From assembly GCA_013150955.1 (NCBI GenBank), contig JAADJD010000017.1:1-64000 (forward strand): a stretch of DNA of 64,000 nucleotides. Direction: 5' to 3'. The position numbers and the translations under genes were made by a program. This document shows positions 53,067-61,295 of this stretch, one piece after another. The notes beneath the pieces were generated by a model, which saw nothing but the letters and a program-made list of their open reading frames with translations, had not been told where the DNA came from and made no database searches. This DNA comes from Calditrichota bacterium (lineage in GTDB: Bacteria; Calditrichota; Calditrichia; RBG-13-44-9; J042). Position 1 is the first letter of the stretch, and every line of letters starts with the position of its first letter.

Positions 53067-53633
53067 ATGATTTGTCCAAATTGCGGAAAAATTAACGAAA
53101 ACGATGCCCGATTCTGCAACTATTGCGGCATCAGCTTAAAAAAGAAACAGCAGAAGGTGTGTCCCAATTGCGGGGAAGAGAATCTACCGGAAGCACGATA
53201 TTGCGTGTCCTGTGGAACCCGAATTGCCAGTGAAGCGCGATCCCCAAAAAATCGGGGGAAACGATCAAAAGGCCGGGAGCAGCCGGTGCATTCTTCGCGG
53301 ACATTTTTACTCACACTGGCGGCGATTGTGGGATTGTTTTTTGTGGCCATTCTGCTGGTGAAACAATCGGATCAAACGAACTATTCCCGAAATGCATCCA
53401 GTCCGGTGGTGAATCCAACCGTTGCCGACCCGGCAACCGAGGCACTGGTGGTTGCGGTGGCGGAAAAATTTATCTGTGCCTGTGGGGGATGTCCCCAACT
53501 GGATCTGGTCGACTGCGACTGCGATGCCGCAACCCGGCAAAAGAACTACATTCGCGAGCAATTGCAGCAGGGGCGTTCCATGGAAGAAGTGATTGCCATG
53601 GTGAAAACCACCTTCGGTGGGTTCAAAGAGTGA
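53067..53633 (+). CDS. Double zinc-ribbon membrane protein with CcmH-like C-terminus
   Basis: A 188-residue protein. Two zinc ribbons form the N-terminus (CPNCGKINENDARFCNYCG and CPNCGEENLPEARYCVSCG), followed by a basic linker, one membrane helix (about 80-98) and an outer-face domain. The last domain has ICACGGCPQLDLVDCDC, then NYIREQLQQGRSMEEVIAMVKTTFGGF, which resembles the CcmH/NrfF haem-lyase fold by order of motifs. The combination is unfamiliar to me. It lies just upstream of copA in the RseC-led operon. Confidence 0.78.
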   Translation: MICPNCGKINENDARFCNYCGISLKKKQQKVCPNCGEENLPEARYCVSCGTRIASEARSPKNRGKRSKGREQPVHSSRTFLLTLAAIVGLFFVAILLVKQSDQTNYSRNASSPVVNPTVADPATEALVVAVAEKFICACGGCPQLDLVDCDCDAATRQKNYIREQLQQGRSMEEVIAMVKTTFGGFKE

Positions 53634-53759
53634 GCATCTGACGGCCAGAAAGGCTCAAGTGTGAACAGGATTGAAAGAAACAGAACCTTTTTCCATGATG
53701 CGTAACATCTTTCGGATGCGCGTATCCAATTGAGGAACACGGCAATGAGTGGAGGAAAA

Positions 53760-56288
53760 ATGAGTGCTCATCATCATACAGATGTGGAGATCCGGGTATC
53801 GGATACCGATCCCGAAGGCGGTAAGGAGCTGACGTTACCGGTGGCCGGAATGACCTGTGCTTCCTGTGCGTTTCATGTGGAGAAAGCGTTAAAAAGCGCA
53901 CCGGGCGTTGCCGATGCACGAGTGAATCTGGCGACAGAACATGCGCGGGTGATTTTGAAGACGGATCATCCACAGATGGACAAGCTGGTGGAGGCCATCG
54001 AACAGGCTGGATATGAGGTACCCACAGAGACGCTTTCTTTTCAGGTTGGTGGAATGACCTGTGCCTCCTGTGCCCAGCATGTGGAACGGGCGTTGCGGAA
54101 ACTTCCCGGCGTACTGGAGGCCAGCGTGAACCTGGCTACCGAAACCGCACGGGTTACCTACGTTAGGGAGCTGGTGGATTGGTCGGATTTGAAACGCGCC
54201 GTCACCGAAGTGGGCTACCAGGTAGTGGAGCCGGAAACGACTGCCGGAGAGGAAGTGGATGAAACGGAACGCAAAATGCACCAGGCGCGGTTCCGCATGT
54301 GGGTGGCCTGGGGATTTACCATTCCCATCATCCTGTGGATGTTTCTGGAAATGTTTTTCGGGATTTACTGGCCCAGTAAGACCGTTTTTCATCTGGGGAT
54401 GATTGTCCTGTCCCTGCCGGTATTGTTCTGGGTGGGACGCCAGACATTTAGCAGCGGTTTTGCGGCCGTGCTGCATGGGCATGCGAACATGGACACGCTG
54501 ATCATGCTGGGAACCGGTGCGTCCCTGATCACCGGCCCGGCTTCCTTTTTCTTTCCGGTGGCCAACTACGCCGGTGTTGCGGCCATGATCATGGCCTTTC
54601 ATCTGACCGGACGTTACATCGAAGAGCGCGCAAAAGGGAAGGCTTCTCAGGCCATCCGGAAGTTACTGGAATTGGGAGCCAAAACGGCACGGGTTATTCG
54701 CAACGGCCGGGAGGTCGAAATTCCCATTGAAGAGGTTCAGGTCGGCGATATCATGGTCGTGCGCCCCGGGGAAAAAATCCCCACCGATGGGATCATCGTG
54801 GAAGGGGAGAGCGCGGTGGACGAATCCATGGCCACCGGGGAGAGCATGCCGGTGAATCGCAGACCCGGCGATGAAGTCATCGGTGCTACCATCAATCAGG
54901 AAGGACTGCTTAAAATTAAGGCCACGCGGGTGGGGAAGGATACTTTTCTATCCCAGGTCATCAAGCTGGTGGAAGAGTGCCAGGGCTCCAAGGTTCCCAT
55001 TCAGGAATTTGCCGATCGAGTGACTGGCATTTTCGTCCCGGTAGTGATCTTGATCGCCCTGTTTACCGGTGTTCTCTGGCTATTATTTCCGGAAACCATG
55101 CGTGCGATGATTGCCTTCGGTGATTTTCTCCCCTGGGTGAATCCCAATATTGGCATTGCTTCCCTGGCCATTATTTCCATGGTGGCCGTGCTGGTAATTG
55201 CCTGTCCCTGTGCACTGGGACTGGCCACCCCCACTGCCTTGATGGTGGGCAGCGGAATGGGCGCCGAAAGAGGCATTCTGTTCCGTTCCGGAGAGGCCAT
55301 CCAGTTACTCAAGGACATCCGCATTGTGATTTTTGATAAAACGGGCACCATCACCAAAGGCAAACCCGAAGTCACCGATGTGGTGGCGGTTCAGGGCAAC
55401 GAACTGAATCATGTAGTAAAAATGGCCGCCTCCGTTGAACAGGGCAGTGAACATCCACTGGGTCAGGCCATCGTAAAGTATGCACAGGGTCTTTCGTTGT
55501 CCCTGGTAAAACCGGAGAATTTCCAGAGCATTCGAGGGAAAGGTGTGGTGGCCGAATTAAATCAGCAGCGGGTAATGGTTGGCAGCCGGAAGTTGATGGA
55601 AGACTTTGGAGTGGACGTGCTCCCGGTAGAAACCGATCTGCGTCGCCTGGAAGAGGAAGCCAAAACGGCCATGATTGTCGCCGTGGATCACACCGTGATT
55701 GGCATTATTGCGGTGGCGGATACGATCAAAGAAGATTCCGCGCTGGCCATTGCCGAGCTGCATGAAATGGGCATCAAGACGGCCATGATTACAGGGGATA
55801 ATCGTCATACCGCAGAGGCCATCGCCCGCCAGGTGGGCATCGACTATGTGCTGGCAGAAGTATTGCCGGATGGTAAGGTGGAAGAAGTGCGGCGACTGCA
55901 GCAGAAATGGGGACGGGTCGCTTTTGTGGGAGATGGCATCAACGATGCGCCAGCGCTAACCCAGGCCGATGTGGGGATCGCCATCGGCACCGGAACCGAC
56001 ATTGCGATCGAGGCGAGCGATGTGACCCTGGTTCGGGGAGAACTGGTTCGTGTGGTGGAAGCCATTAAACTCAGCCGGGCCACTTTTCGGAAAATTCGCC
56101 AGAACCTGTTCTGGGCCTTCTTTTACAACGTGGCCATGATCCCCCTGGCCATGGTGGGATGGATGCATCCCGTGCTTGCCGAAATTGCCATGGCCACATC
56201 GTCCATCACGGTGGTTTCCAACGCCAATCTGCTGCGAAAGGTGGACATTCGTTCCGAGTACCTCCGGGAAAGCGAGGGCGCGGAGTAG
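53760..56288 (+). CDS. copA: Copper-translocating P1B-1 ATPase CopA
   Basis: Cu(I)/Ag(I) efflux ATPase of about 842 residues. Two N-terminal heavy-metal-associated domains each carry GMTCASC (about residues 30-36 and 96-102). The transport-site CPC is in [12 protein letters not shown] (C482, C484), the phosphorylated Asp526 is in DKTGTITKG, and [20 protein letters not shown] is the hinge. A His-rich start (MSAHHHTD) precedes the first domain. GGAGG lies 4 bp before the ATG at 53760; another in-frame ATG at 53745 is a plausible alternative start. It is the last gene of the RseC-led operon and is followed by a strong terminator. Confidence 0.95.
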   Translation: MSAHHHTDVEIRVSDTDPEGGKELTLPVAGMTCASCAFHVEKALKSAPGVADARVNLATEHARVILKTDHPQMDKLVEAIEQAGYEVPTETLSFQVGGMTCASCAQHVERALRKLPGVLEASVNLATETARVTYVRELVDWSDLKRAVTEVGYQVVEPETTAGEEVDETERKMHQARFRMWVAWGFTIPIILWMFLEMFFGIYWPSKTVFHLGMIVLSLPVLFWVGRQTFSSGFAAVLHGHANMDTLIMLGTGASLITGPASFFFPVANYAGVAAMIMAFHLTGRYIEERAKGKASQAIRKLLELGAKTARVIRNGREVEIPIEEVQVGDIMVVRPGEKIPTDGIIVEGESAVDESMATGESMPVNRRPGDEVIGATINQEGLLKIKATRVGKDTFLSQVIKLVEECQGSKVPIQEFADRVTGIFVPVVILIALFTGVLWLLFPETMRAMIAFGDFLPWVNPNIGIASLAIISMVAVLVIACPCALGLATPTALMVGSGMGAERGILFRSGEAIQLLKDIRIVIFDKTGTITKGKPEVTDVVAVQGNELNHVVKMAASVEQGSEHPLGQAIVKYAQGLSLSLVKPENFQSIRGKGVVAELNQQRVMVGSRKLMEDFGVDVLPVETDLRRLEEEAKTAMIVAVDHTVIGIIAVADTIKEDSALAIAELHEMGIKTAMITGDNRHTAEAIARQVGIDYVLAEVLPDGKVEEVRRLQQKWGRVAFVGDGINDAPALTQADVGIAIGTGTDIAIEASDVTLVRGELVRVVEAIKLSRATFRKIRQNLFWAFFYNVAMIPLAMVGWMHPVLAEIAMATSSITVVSNANLLRKVDIRSEYLRESEGAE

Positions 56289-56309
56289 ACGTAAGTTCAT
56301 CCTGTACTG

Positions 56310-56342
56310 AAAAAAGGCGCACCAAATGGATGCGCCTTTTTT
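56310..56342 (+). terminator. Intrinsic terminator after copA
   Basis: Arms AAAAAAGGCGCA and TGCGCCTTTTTT around a 9-base loop, the descending arm ending in a run of six T. It closes the RseC-CopA operon 22 bp after the stop. Confidence 0.88.
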
Positions 56343-56529
56343 ATCGGCGAAAGTCTGACTCCGCAGGGGTTCCTGTCCGGGCCTTCATCCGCTCGCAGCA
56401 AACTTTGTCAAACGACCCAGTTTACCTGAACGGAATGTGTATTCTGGAACAAAAATTTTTTATTTTTATTTTTTTAACGCCCTGGACATCCGAAATTAGC
56501 GATGAACAAAAAGAGAAAAGGGAGATCCG

Positions 56530-57084
56530 GTGAAACTACTCTTTCGAACCTTTTTCATCGCATTTGCCGCCGTGATTTTGCTGGCCTGTAATCCCGCCAG
56601 CGATCTGGAACCTTACGTCCCCGCCAGCATTCTTTCTGTTCCGCTTCAACAGCTGATCAGTGGTAAAGAAGCCGCAAAGATTGTCTCCCGCATGCACGGC
56701 AAGGATGTGGCCCCAAAAGAGACCGTCATTGGGATTTACGGGGAAAATCGCGAGGTGGCGATTATTTACATCAGCCAGTTTCCCACCGATGGCAAGGCCC
56801 GCCGCTATTTGCGGAAAATGTGCCGACGGATGGGCAAGGGGAGCAGCGGCTTTGGGCACCACGTGGATTTTAAGGTGGACACGCTGGATGTACACTTTGC
56901 CGTGGGAATGGGGCAGATCCACTATTTTTACGCCATCGAGGATCGACTGTACTGGTTGGCTGTTGACCCTCACATTGCTCGATCGGCACTGGCGGAAGTT
57001 CTGGACGTGAAAGAAGACCAGGTTCCCACGTTACAGGACATCATGAAACAGGCCCTGCAGAGCCAGATGAATCCCGAATTGTAA
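56530..57084 (+). CDS. Putative lipoprotein of unknown function
   Basis: A 184-residue protein starting with GTG behind AAAGGGAGA. The leader ends with LLAC, a lipobox. The mature protein begins QLISGKEAAKIVSRMHGKDVAPKETVIGIYG in parts and has a VAIIYISQFPTDGKARRYLRKMCRRM segment and a GMGQIHYFYAIEDRLYWL strand. By eye it may be a small alpha/beta domain; no family is recognised. It lies between the copA terminator and another terminator, so it is a single-gene transcript. Confidence 0.78.
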   Translation: MKLLFRTFFIAFAAVILLACNPASDLEPYVPASILSVPLQQLISGKEAAKIVSRMHGKDVAPKETVIGIYGENREVAIIYISQFPTDGKARRYLRKMCRRMGKGSSGFGHHVDFKVDTLDVHFAVGMGQIHYFYAIEDRLYWLAVDPHIARSALAEVLDVKEDQVPTLQDIMKQALQSQMNPEL

Positions 57085-57112
57085 CCGCTGTTTTTCAGCG
57101 GCAAGGTATGTC

Positions 57113-57147
57113 CCGGATGAGCGCATGCGGCTCATCCGGTTTTTTTG
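57113..57147 (+). terminator. Intrinsic terminator after the lipoprotein gene
   Basis: Arms CCGGATGAGC and GCTCATCCGG, a 7-base loop GCATGCG, followed by seven T. It lies about 28 bp after the stop. Confidence 0.9.
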
Positions 57148-57169
57148 TTTCATCCCGGATGAAGTATTA

Positions 57170-57384
57170 AACCCAAATAATGCACCAAACCACGAATCAC
57201 GCGAATAAATTCTAAAAATATCAACAAAATAGCGAATATATCCGGGAAAACATTTTCATCCAGTTAGAATCCAGTTTTATTGGTGTCCATTCGTGTAATT
57301 CGTGGTTCTCATGCATAATCTGGGTTTATTATTTTTGTTCGCGTTAATTCGTGTTATTCGTAGGCAAAATGCAAAATTTGGGCT
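57170..57384 (-). repeat. Dispersed MITE-like element, inverted, with duplicated left arm
   Basis: Reverse-orientation unit from 57170 (AACCCAAATAATGCACCAAACC) to 57326 (CATAATCTGGGTT), with GGGAAAACATTTTCATCC in the middle. A second left arm (57327-57384, AATTCGTGTTATTCGTAGG to ATTTGGGCT) follows. It lies between the lipoprotein gene and the Rieske gene. Confidence 0.86.
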
Positions 57385-57454
57385 AATGAAAATTCCCGGA
57401 ATCATTCACCGAAGTGTGGGCCTGGGTGTCAGGCAGAATGAAATGGCATTAGAT

Positions 57455-57470
57455 TGGAGAATATTCTCCA
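57455..57470. promoter_or_regulatory. Candidate metal-operon operator (site 5)
   Basis: TGGAGAATATTCTCCA is a perfect 16-bp palindrome differing from site 1 at only two (symmetrical) positions. It ends 136 bp upstream of the Rieske start. Confidence 0.5.
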
Positions 57471-57606
57471 GTTCTGGCCGGTTTCCCATCCTCCTCTTTC
57501 CACCCATCCCTTGAAAATGCTGATAAACGGGCATTTCTTAATTCCGGCATTGGATTTGTATGAATCTGTTGCGGAGTGGGGAAAAACACGATCGAGGAGG
57601 TTTATC

Positions 57607-58218
57607 ATGCCAGTCGGTATCATTCAAATTTCACAAAACATTTCCGGGCCATCCCAAACGGGGTTCGACATATCATCCGGGTGGATTTGGTTATTTGGGG
57701 CGATTTTCGTAATATTGGGTGTTGGATACTGGTTGCGGAAGCGATGGCAGCAGCAGTTCTCCCGTGTGCAGCGTCCAGCCAGAGCACCCATTCCCCGTCG
57801 ACGGTTGATTAACTGGATTATTCAGGGAGGTTTATTGGGGTTTCTTGCCAGCGTCCTCTGGCCACTGATTCGCTACATTATTCCCCCGGATGTGGAAGCC
57901 GGTGTAACTTCAGGCGTGGTCGAAGCGGGTACACTGGACGATTTTCCGGTCAACAGTGGCAAGATTATCCGGTTCGGAAATCAGCCGGTGATTGTTATCC
58001 GGACGCCGGAAGGCGATGTGCGGGCGTTTAGTGCCATCTGTACGCACCTGGCGTGTATTGTACAGTATCGAGCTGACTTGCAGCATATCTGGTGCGCCTG
58101 TCACAACGGTCATTATGATTTGACGGGGAAAAACATTGCCGGGCCACCGCCCCGGCCATTGCCACCGTATGAAGTTAAAATCAAGGACAATCGGATATTC
58201 GTTTCACGGGCAGAATAA
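57607..58218 (+). CDS. Rieske [2Fe-2S] protein, membrane-anchored
   Basis: A 203-residue protein with two hydrophobic segments (about 26-43 and 70-92) followed by a periplasmic Rieske domain. The cluster motifs are CTHLAC (C145, H147) and CACHNGHYD (C163, H166), with C150 and C165 for the usual disulfide. The domain ends PPPRPLPPYEVKIKDNRIFV, as in the b6f/bc1 type. GAGGAGG precedes the ATG at 57607. There is no cytochrome b or other complex III subunit nearby, so it is a lone Rieske. The long frame from 57454 is ruled out by this start. Confidence 0.9.
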   Translation: MPVGIIQISQNISGPSQTGFDISSGWIWLFGAIFVILGVGYWLRKRWQQQFSRVQRPARAPIPRRRLINWIIQGGLLGFLASVLWPLIRYIIPPDVEAGVTSGVVEAGTLDDFPVNSGKIIRFGNQPVIVIRTPEGDVRAFSAICTHLACIVQYRADLQHIWCACHNGHYDLTGKNIAGPPPRPLPPYEVKIKDNRIFVSRAE

Positions 58219-58409
58219 TCAGGGCACCACACCGCCGAAGTTCCAGGGCGTTCGACCCCGTCGTGATGGACGCCCATTTGCAATCGGCAATCATCTGACC
58301 CGGGACGATTCAGTCAAAATACGCGCTGAAATGGCAATTAGGGGGGATGCGGGCCAGTTCCATTCTGCAAAACGGGATCACCGGTGGGCCGGCAAAGGGA
58401 ATCCCATGG

Positions 58410-58425
58410 GTTTGAATATGCCACA
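58410..58425. promoter_or_regulatory. Weak candidate operator half (site 7)
   Basis: GTTTGAATATGCCACA matches 11 of 16 positions but shares the exact 12-base 3' part (GAATATGCCACA) of site 2. It lies 29 bp upstream of site 6, a similar spacing to the other pairs. Confidence 0.35.
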
Positions 58426-58438
58426 AAATTTGAAAATT

Positions 58439-58454
58439 TGTAGCATATTCTACA
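58439..58454. promoter_or_regulatory. Candidate metal-operon operator (site 6)
   Basis: TGTAGCATATTCTACA matches 15 of 16 positions of site 1 and is embedded in a 20-bp palindrome with arms TTTGTAG and CTACAAA. It ends about 148 bp before the small thioredoxin-fold gene that leads the copB operon. The rest of 58219-58602 shows no gene. Confidence 0.55.
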
Positions 58455-58602
58455 AACGGCAGAAATCCAGTGCAGACGAATCAATGCGGTTTATCCGACA
58501 AATCCCTTTGTTTTACACGCTTTTGAGACCGTTCGATCTTTCTGGTATGATATTTGATTCAAAGGGCACCAGCAAACATTAACATAAAAAGGAGTGTTTA
58601 AA

Positions 58603-58848
58603 ATGGACGTCATTATTCTGGCAACTCACAACTGTAATCACCGCCCCATTCTGGAGCGGGAACTGAAAAAGCTATCCATACCTTATCGGGTGGAGTATTT
58701 CGAGGACAACATGGATCTGGTTGAAAAATACCAGGTTCACCATTCACCCAACTTGATTGTGGATGGAAAAGTAGTATTTCAGGCCCAACCCGGGCAATCG
58801 TTGCCCAGCGAAACGCAATTAAGGCAAATTTTCGGGCAGAATCGGTGA
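58603..58848 (+). CDS. Small thioredoxin-fold-like protein, one cysteine
   Basis: An 81-residue protein with a glutaredoxin-like layout: MDVIILATHNCNHRPILERELKKL at the start (in parts), then PYRVEYFEDNMDLVEKYQVHHSPNLIVDGKVVFQ with the cis-Pro-type SPNLIVDG. The usual CxxC is CNHR, keeping only the first Cys. GGAGTG precedes the start. It leads the copB operon by 28 bp. It may be a metal- or thiol-binding partner, or a monothiol redox protein; the fold assignment is by pattern. Confidence 0.75.
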   Translation: MDVIILATHNCNHRPILERELKKLSIPYRVEYFEDNMDLVEKYQVHHSPNLIVDGKVVFQAQPGQSLPSETQLRQIFGQNR

Positions 58849-58876
58849 ATCCCATTTAAAAATGGAGGAAGCAACA

Positions 58877-61123
58877 ATGAGCAAACATCAACACGATGAT
58901 CATCACAAGCATCATGGTGAGCATAAATCGGAGCCCCCGGAACACGATCACACCCAGGGTCACGATCATTCCGGTCACTCGAAGGATACCCATCATCATC
59001 ACGAACAGAAGGCCGGTGAAGATCACAGCCAGCATGCCCACACACAGGGGATGGAACATGCCCATCATGAACATGCTGGGCATGCGAAAGCCGATCACCA
59101 GAAGGCGCAACATGGCGGTCACGGGGGACATGGAGAACACGGCGGACACGGAGGCGATGCACACAAAGGGCATCATGATCATCACGCCCACATGATTGCC
59201 GATTTCCGGAAACGTTTCTGGATTTCGCTGGTTTTAACCATTCCCATTCTGCTGCTGGCCCCGATGGTTCAGAAATTTCTGGGACTGGAGGGGCTGCGTT
59301 TTGCCGGGGATGTCTTCCTGTCCTTTCTGCTATCCTCGGTGGTTTTCTTTTACGGTGGCTATCCCTTCCTGAAGGGAATTTTCGATGAGCTGAAAAAGCT
59401 CCAGCCAGGAATGATGACCCTGATAGCGCTGGCCATTTCCGTTGCCTACTTTTACAGCAGTGCGGTGGTCTTTGGGCTGGAGGGAAAGACGTTTTTCTGG
59501 GAACTGGCCACGCTAATTGACATCATGTTGCTGGGGCACTGGATCGAAATGAAATCCGTCATGGGGGCGTCGCGGGCTCTGGAGGAGCTGGCCAAACTCA
59601 TGCCCTCGGATGCGCATAAAATCATGCCCGACGGTAGCGTTCAGGACGTTCCCCTCAGCGAACTGCAGCCGGGCGACCGGGTGCTGGTCAAACCGGGCGA
59701 GAAGGTTCCTGCTGACGGCATTGTGGTGGAGGGGCAAACCTCGGTCAATGAGGCAATGCTTACCGGGGAATCAAAACCGGTGTCGAAAAAATCCGGAGAT
59801 AAGGTCATCGGTGGCTCTATCAATGGTGAAGGATCGATCACCATCGAGGTTCAGAAGACGGGCAAGGATTCCTTTCTTTCGCAGGTGATTGATCTGGTAC
59901 GGGAAGCCCAGGAAAGCAAATCCAAAACCCAGGATCTGGCCAATCGCGCTGCCTTCTGGCTGACCATGATCGCCATCGTGGGTGGTGGATTGACGCTGTT
60001 CATCTGGCTGGCCATTATGAACAAAGATTTCGCCTTTGCGCTGGAACGAACGGTTACCGTGATGGTGATTACCTGTCCCCATGCACTGGGATTGGCCGTA
60101 CCGCTGGTGGTTGCGGTTTCCACTGCCATTTCGGCGCGAAACGGTTTGCTCATCCGCAACCGGGCAGCGTTTGAAGCCGGGCGCAATATTCAGGCCATCA
60201 TTTTTGACAAGACCGGTACCCTGACCAAAGGGGAATTCGGTGTCACCGATATCATCAACCTGGACAGCAAACTGGACGATTCGGAAATCCTGACGCTGGC
60301 GGCTTCCGTTGAGGCCCATTCCGAGCATCCCATTGCCAGGGGCATTGTAAATTCTTCCCAAAAGGCACTGCCGGTTTCCGATTTTAAGGCCATTCCCGGA
60401 AAAGGCGCTCGCGGAAAGGTCGACGGGCAGGAAGTCATGGTGGTCAGTCCGGGCTACCTGCGGGAAAACAACATTCAACTGGAAAACAAGCAGATCGAGG
60501 CCCTGAACGCTCAGGGGAAAACCGTGGTTTATGTGCTGGTGAATGGATCCGTGGTGGGCGCGATTGCGCTGGCGGATATCATTCGCCCGGAATCGAAGGA
60601 AGCCATCCGCCGACTGAAGGAGATGGGGATTCGCACCATGATGCTCACCGGAGATAACCGCCAGGTGGCCAAATGGGTGGCCGATGAGCTGGGACTGGAT
60701 GAATATTTTGCGGAAGTGCTGCCGCAGGAAAAAGCCGCCAAGGTAAAGGAAGTCCAGGCTCGCGGCTTAACGGTGGCCATGACCGGCGATGGTGTCAACG
60801 ACGCTCCGGCGCTGGTGCAGGCTGATGTGGGCATAGCCATTGGTGCCGGCACCGATGTGGCCGTGGAAGCAGCGGATATCGTCCTGGTACGCAGCAATCC
60901 ACTGGATGTGGTGGCCATCATCGGGTTGGCCAAGGCCACCTATCGAAAGATGGTACAAAATCTGGCCTGGGCAACGGGCTATAATGCCTTTGCCATTCCA
61001 CTGGCAGCCGGTGTGCTGTATAGCTATGGCATCCTGTTAAGCCCGGCCATGGGAGCCGTCCTGATGTCCCTGAGCACGGTGATTGTAGCCATCAACGCCC
61101 GATTCCTGAAAGTGGAAAAATAA
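58877..61123 (+). CDS. copB: Copper-exporting P1B-3 ATPase CopB with His-rich leader
   Basis: A heavy-metal P-type ATPase of about 748 residues. The first ~108 residues are dominated by His (DDHHKHHGEH, HHHHEQKAG, GGHGGHGEHGGHGGDAH) and replace heavy-metal-associated domains. The transport site is CPH (C400-P401-H402) in ITCPHALGLAVP, which places it in the P1B-3 group for Cu(II)/Cu(I)/Ag. Asp444 is in DKTGTLTKG, and [20 protein letters not shown] is present. GGAGGAAG precedes the ATG at 58877. It ends at a strong terminator. Confidence 0.95.
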   Translation: MSKHQHDDHHKHHGEHKSEPPEHDHTQGHDHSGHSKDTHHHHEQKAGEDHSQHAHTQGMEHAHHEHAGHAKADHQKAQHGGHGGHGEHGGHGGDAHKGHHDHHAHMIADFRKRFWISLVLTIPILLLAPMVQKFLGLEGLRFAGDVFLSFLLSSVVFFYGGYPFLKGIFDELKKLQPGMMTLIALAISVAYFYSSAVVFGLEGKTFFWELATLIDIMLLGHWIEMKSVMGASRALEELAKLMPSDAHKIMPDGSVQDVPLSELQPGDRVLVKPGEKVPADGIVVEGQTSVNEAMLTGESKPVSKKSGDKVIGGSINGEGSITIEVQKTGKDSFLSQVIDLVREAQESKSKTQDLANRAAFWLTMIAIVGGGLTLFIWLAIMNKDFAFALERTVTVMVITCPHALGLAVPLVVAVSTAISARNGLLIRNRAAFEAGRNIQAIIFDKTGTLTKGEFGVTDIINLDSKLDDSEILTLAASVEAHSEHPIARGIVNSSQKALPVSDFKAIPGKGARGKVDGQEVMVVSPGYLRENNIQLENKQIEALNAQGKTVVYVLVNGSVVGAIALADIIRPESKEAIRRLKEMGIRTMMLTGDNRQVAKWVADELGLDEYFAEVLPQEKAAKVKEVQARGLTVAMTGDGVNDAPALVQADVGIAIGAGTDVAVEAADIVLVRSNPLDVVAIIGLAKATYRKMVQNLAWATGYNAFAIPLAAGVLYSYGILLSPAMGAVLMSLSTVIVAINARFLKVEK

Positions 61124-61156
61124 CCCTCGATCCCGCTGGACGGGGATTTTACATAG

Positions 61157-61198
61157 AAAAAGCCCGCGGGTCGATTGTTGACCGGCGGGCTTTTTTTT
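61157..61198 (+). terminator. Intrinsic terminator after copB
   Basis: Arms AAAAAGCCCGC and GCGGGCTTTTT with an internal GGTC/GACC pair, followed by a run of eight T in total. It closes the copB transcript. Confidence 0.9.
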
Positions 61199-61202
61199 CC
61201 AT

Positions 61203-61295
61203 CAATCCAGATTATGCATACGCCTGTGAATTACACGATTGAATCCTAAAAAGATCCCCAAAACCAATTGTGTAATTCGTCGGTTGCAGATTTGA
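61203..61295 (+). repeat. Short deleted derivative of the dispersed element
   Basis: About 93 bp retaining a left arm (ATCCAGATTATGCATACGCC) and a degenerate opposite left arm (TTGTGTAATTCGTCGG...AGATTTG), with the middle deleted. It lies between the copB terminator and the stop of the S9 peptidase on the other strand. Confidence 0.7.

Noticed and set aside
58246-58275. Possible terminator hairpin GGGCGT/ACGCCC after the Rieske gene
   Set aside because: The arms are only 6 bp with an 18-base loop, and no T-run follows.
58136-58582. Plus-strand 148-residue frame after the Rieske gene
   Set aside because: It starts inside the Rieske gene, covers the candidate operator sites and has no recognisable domain.
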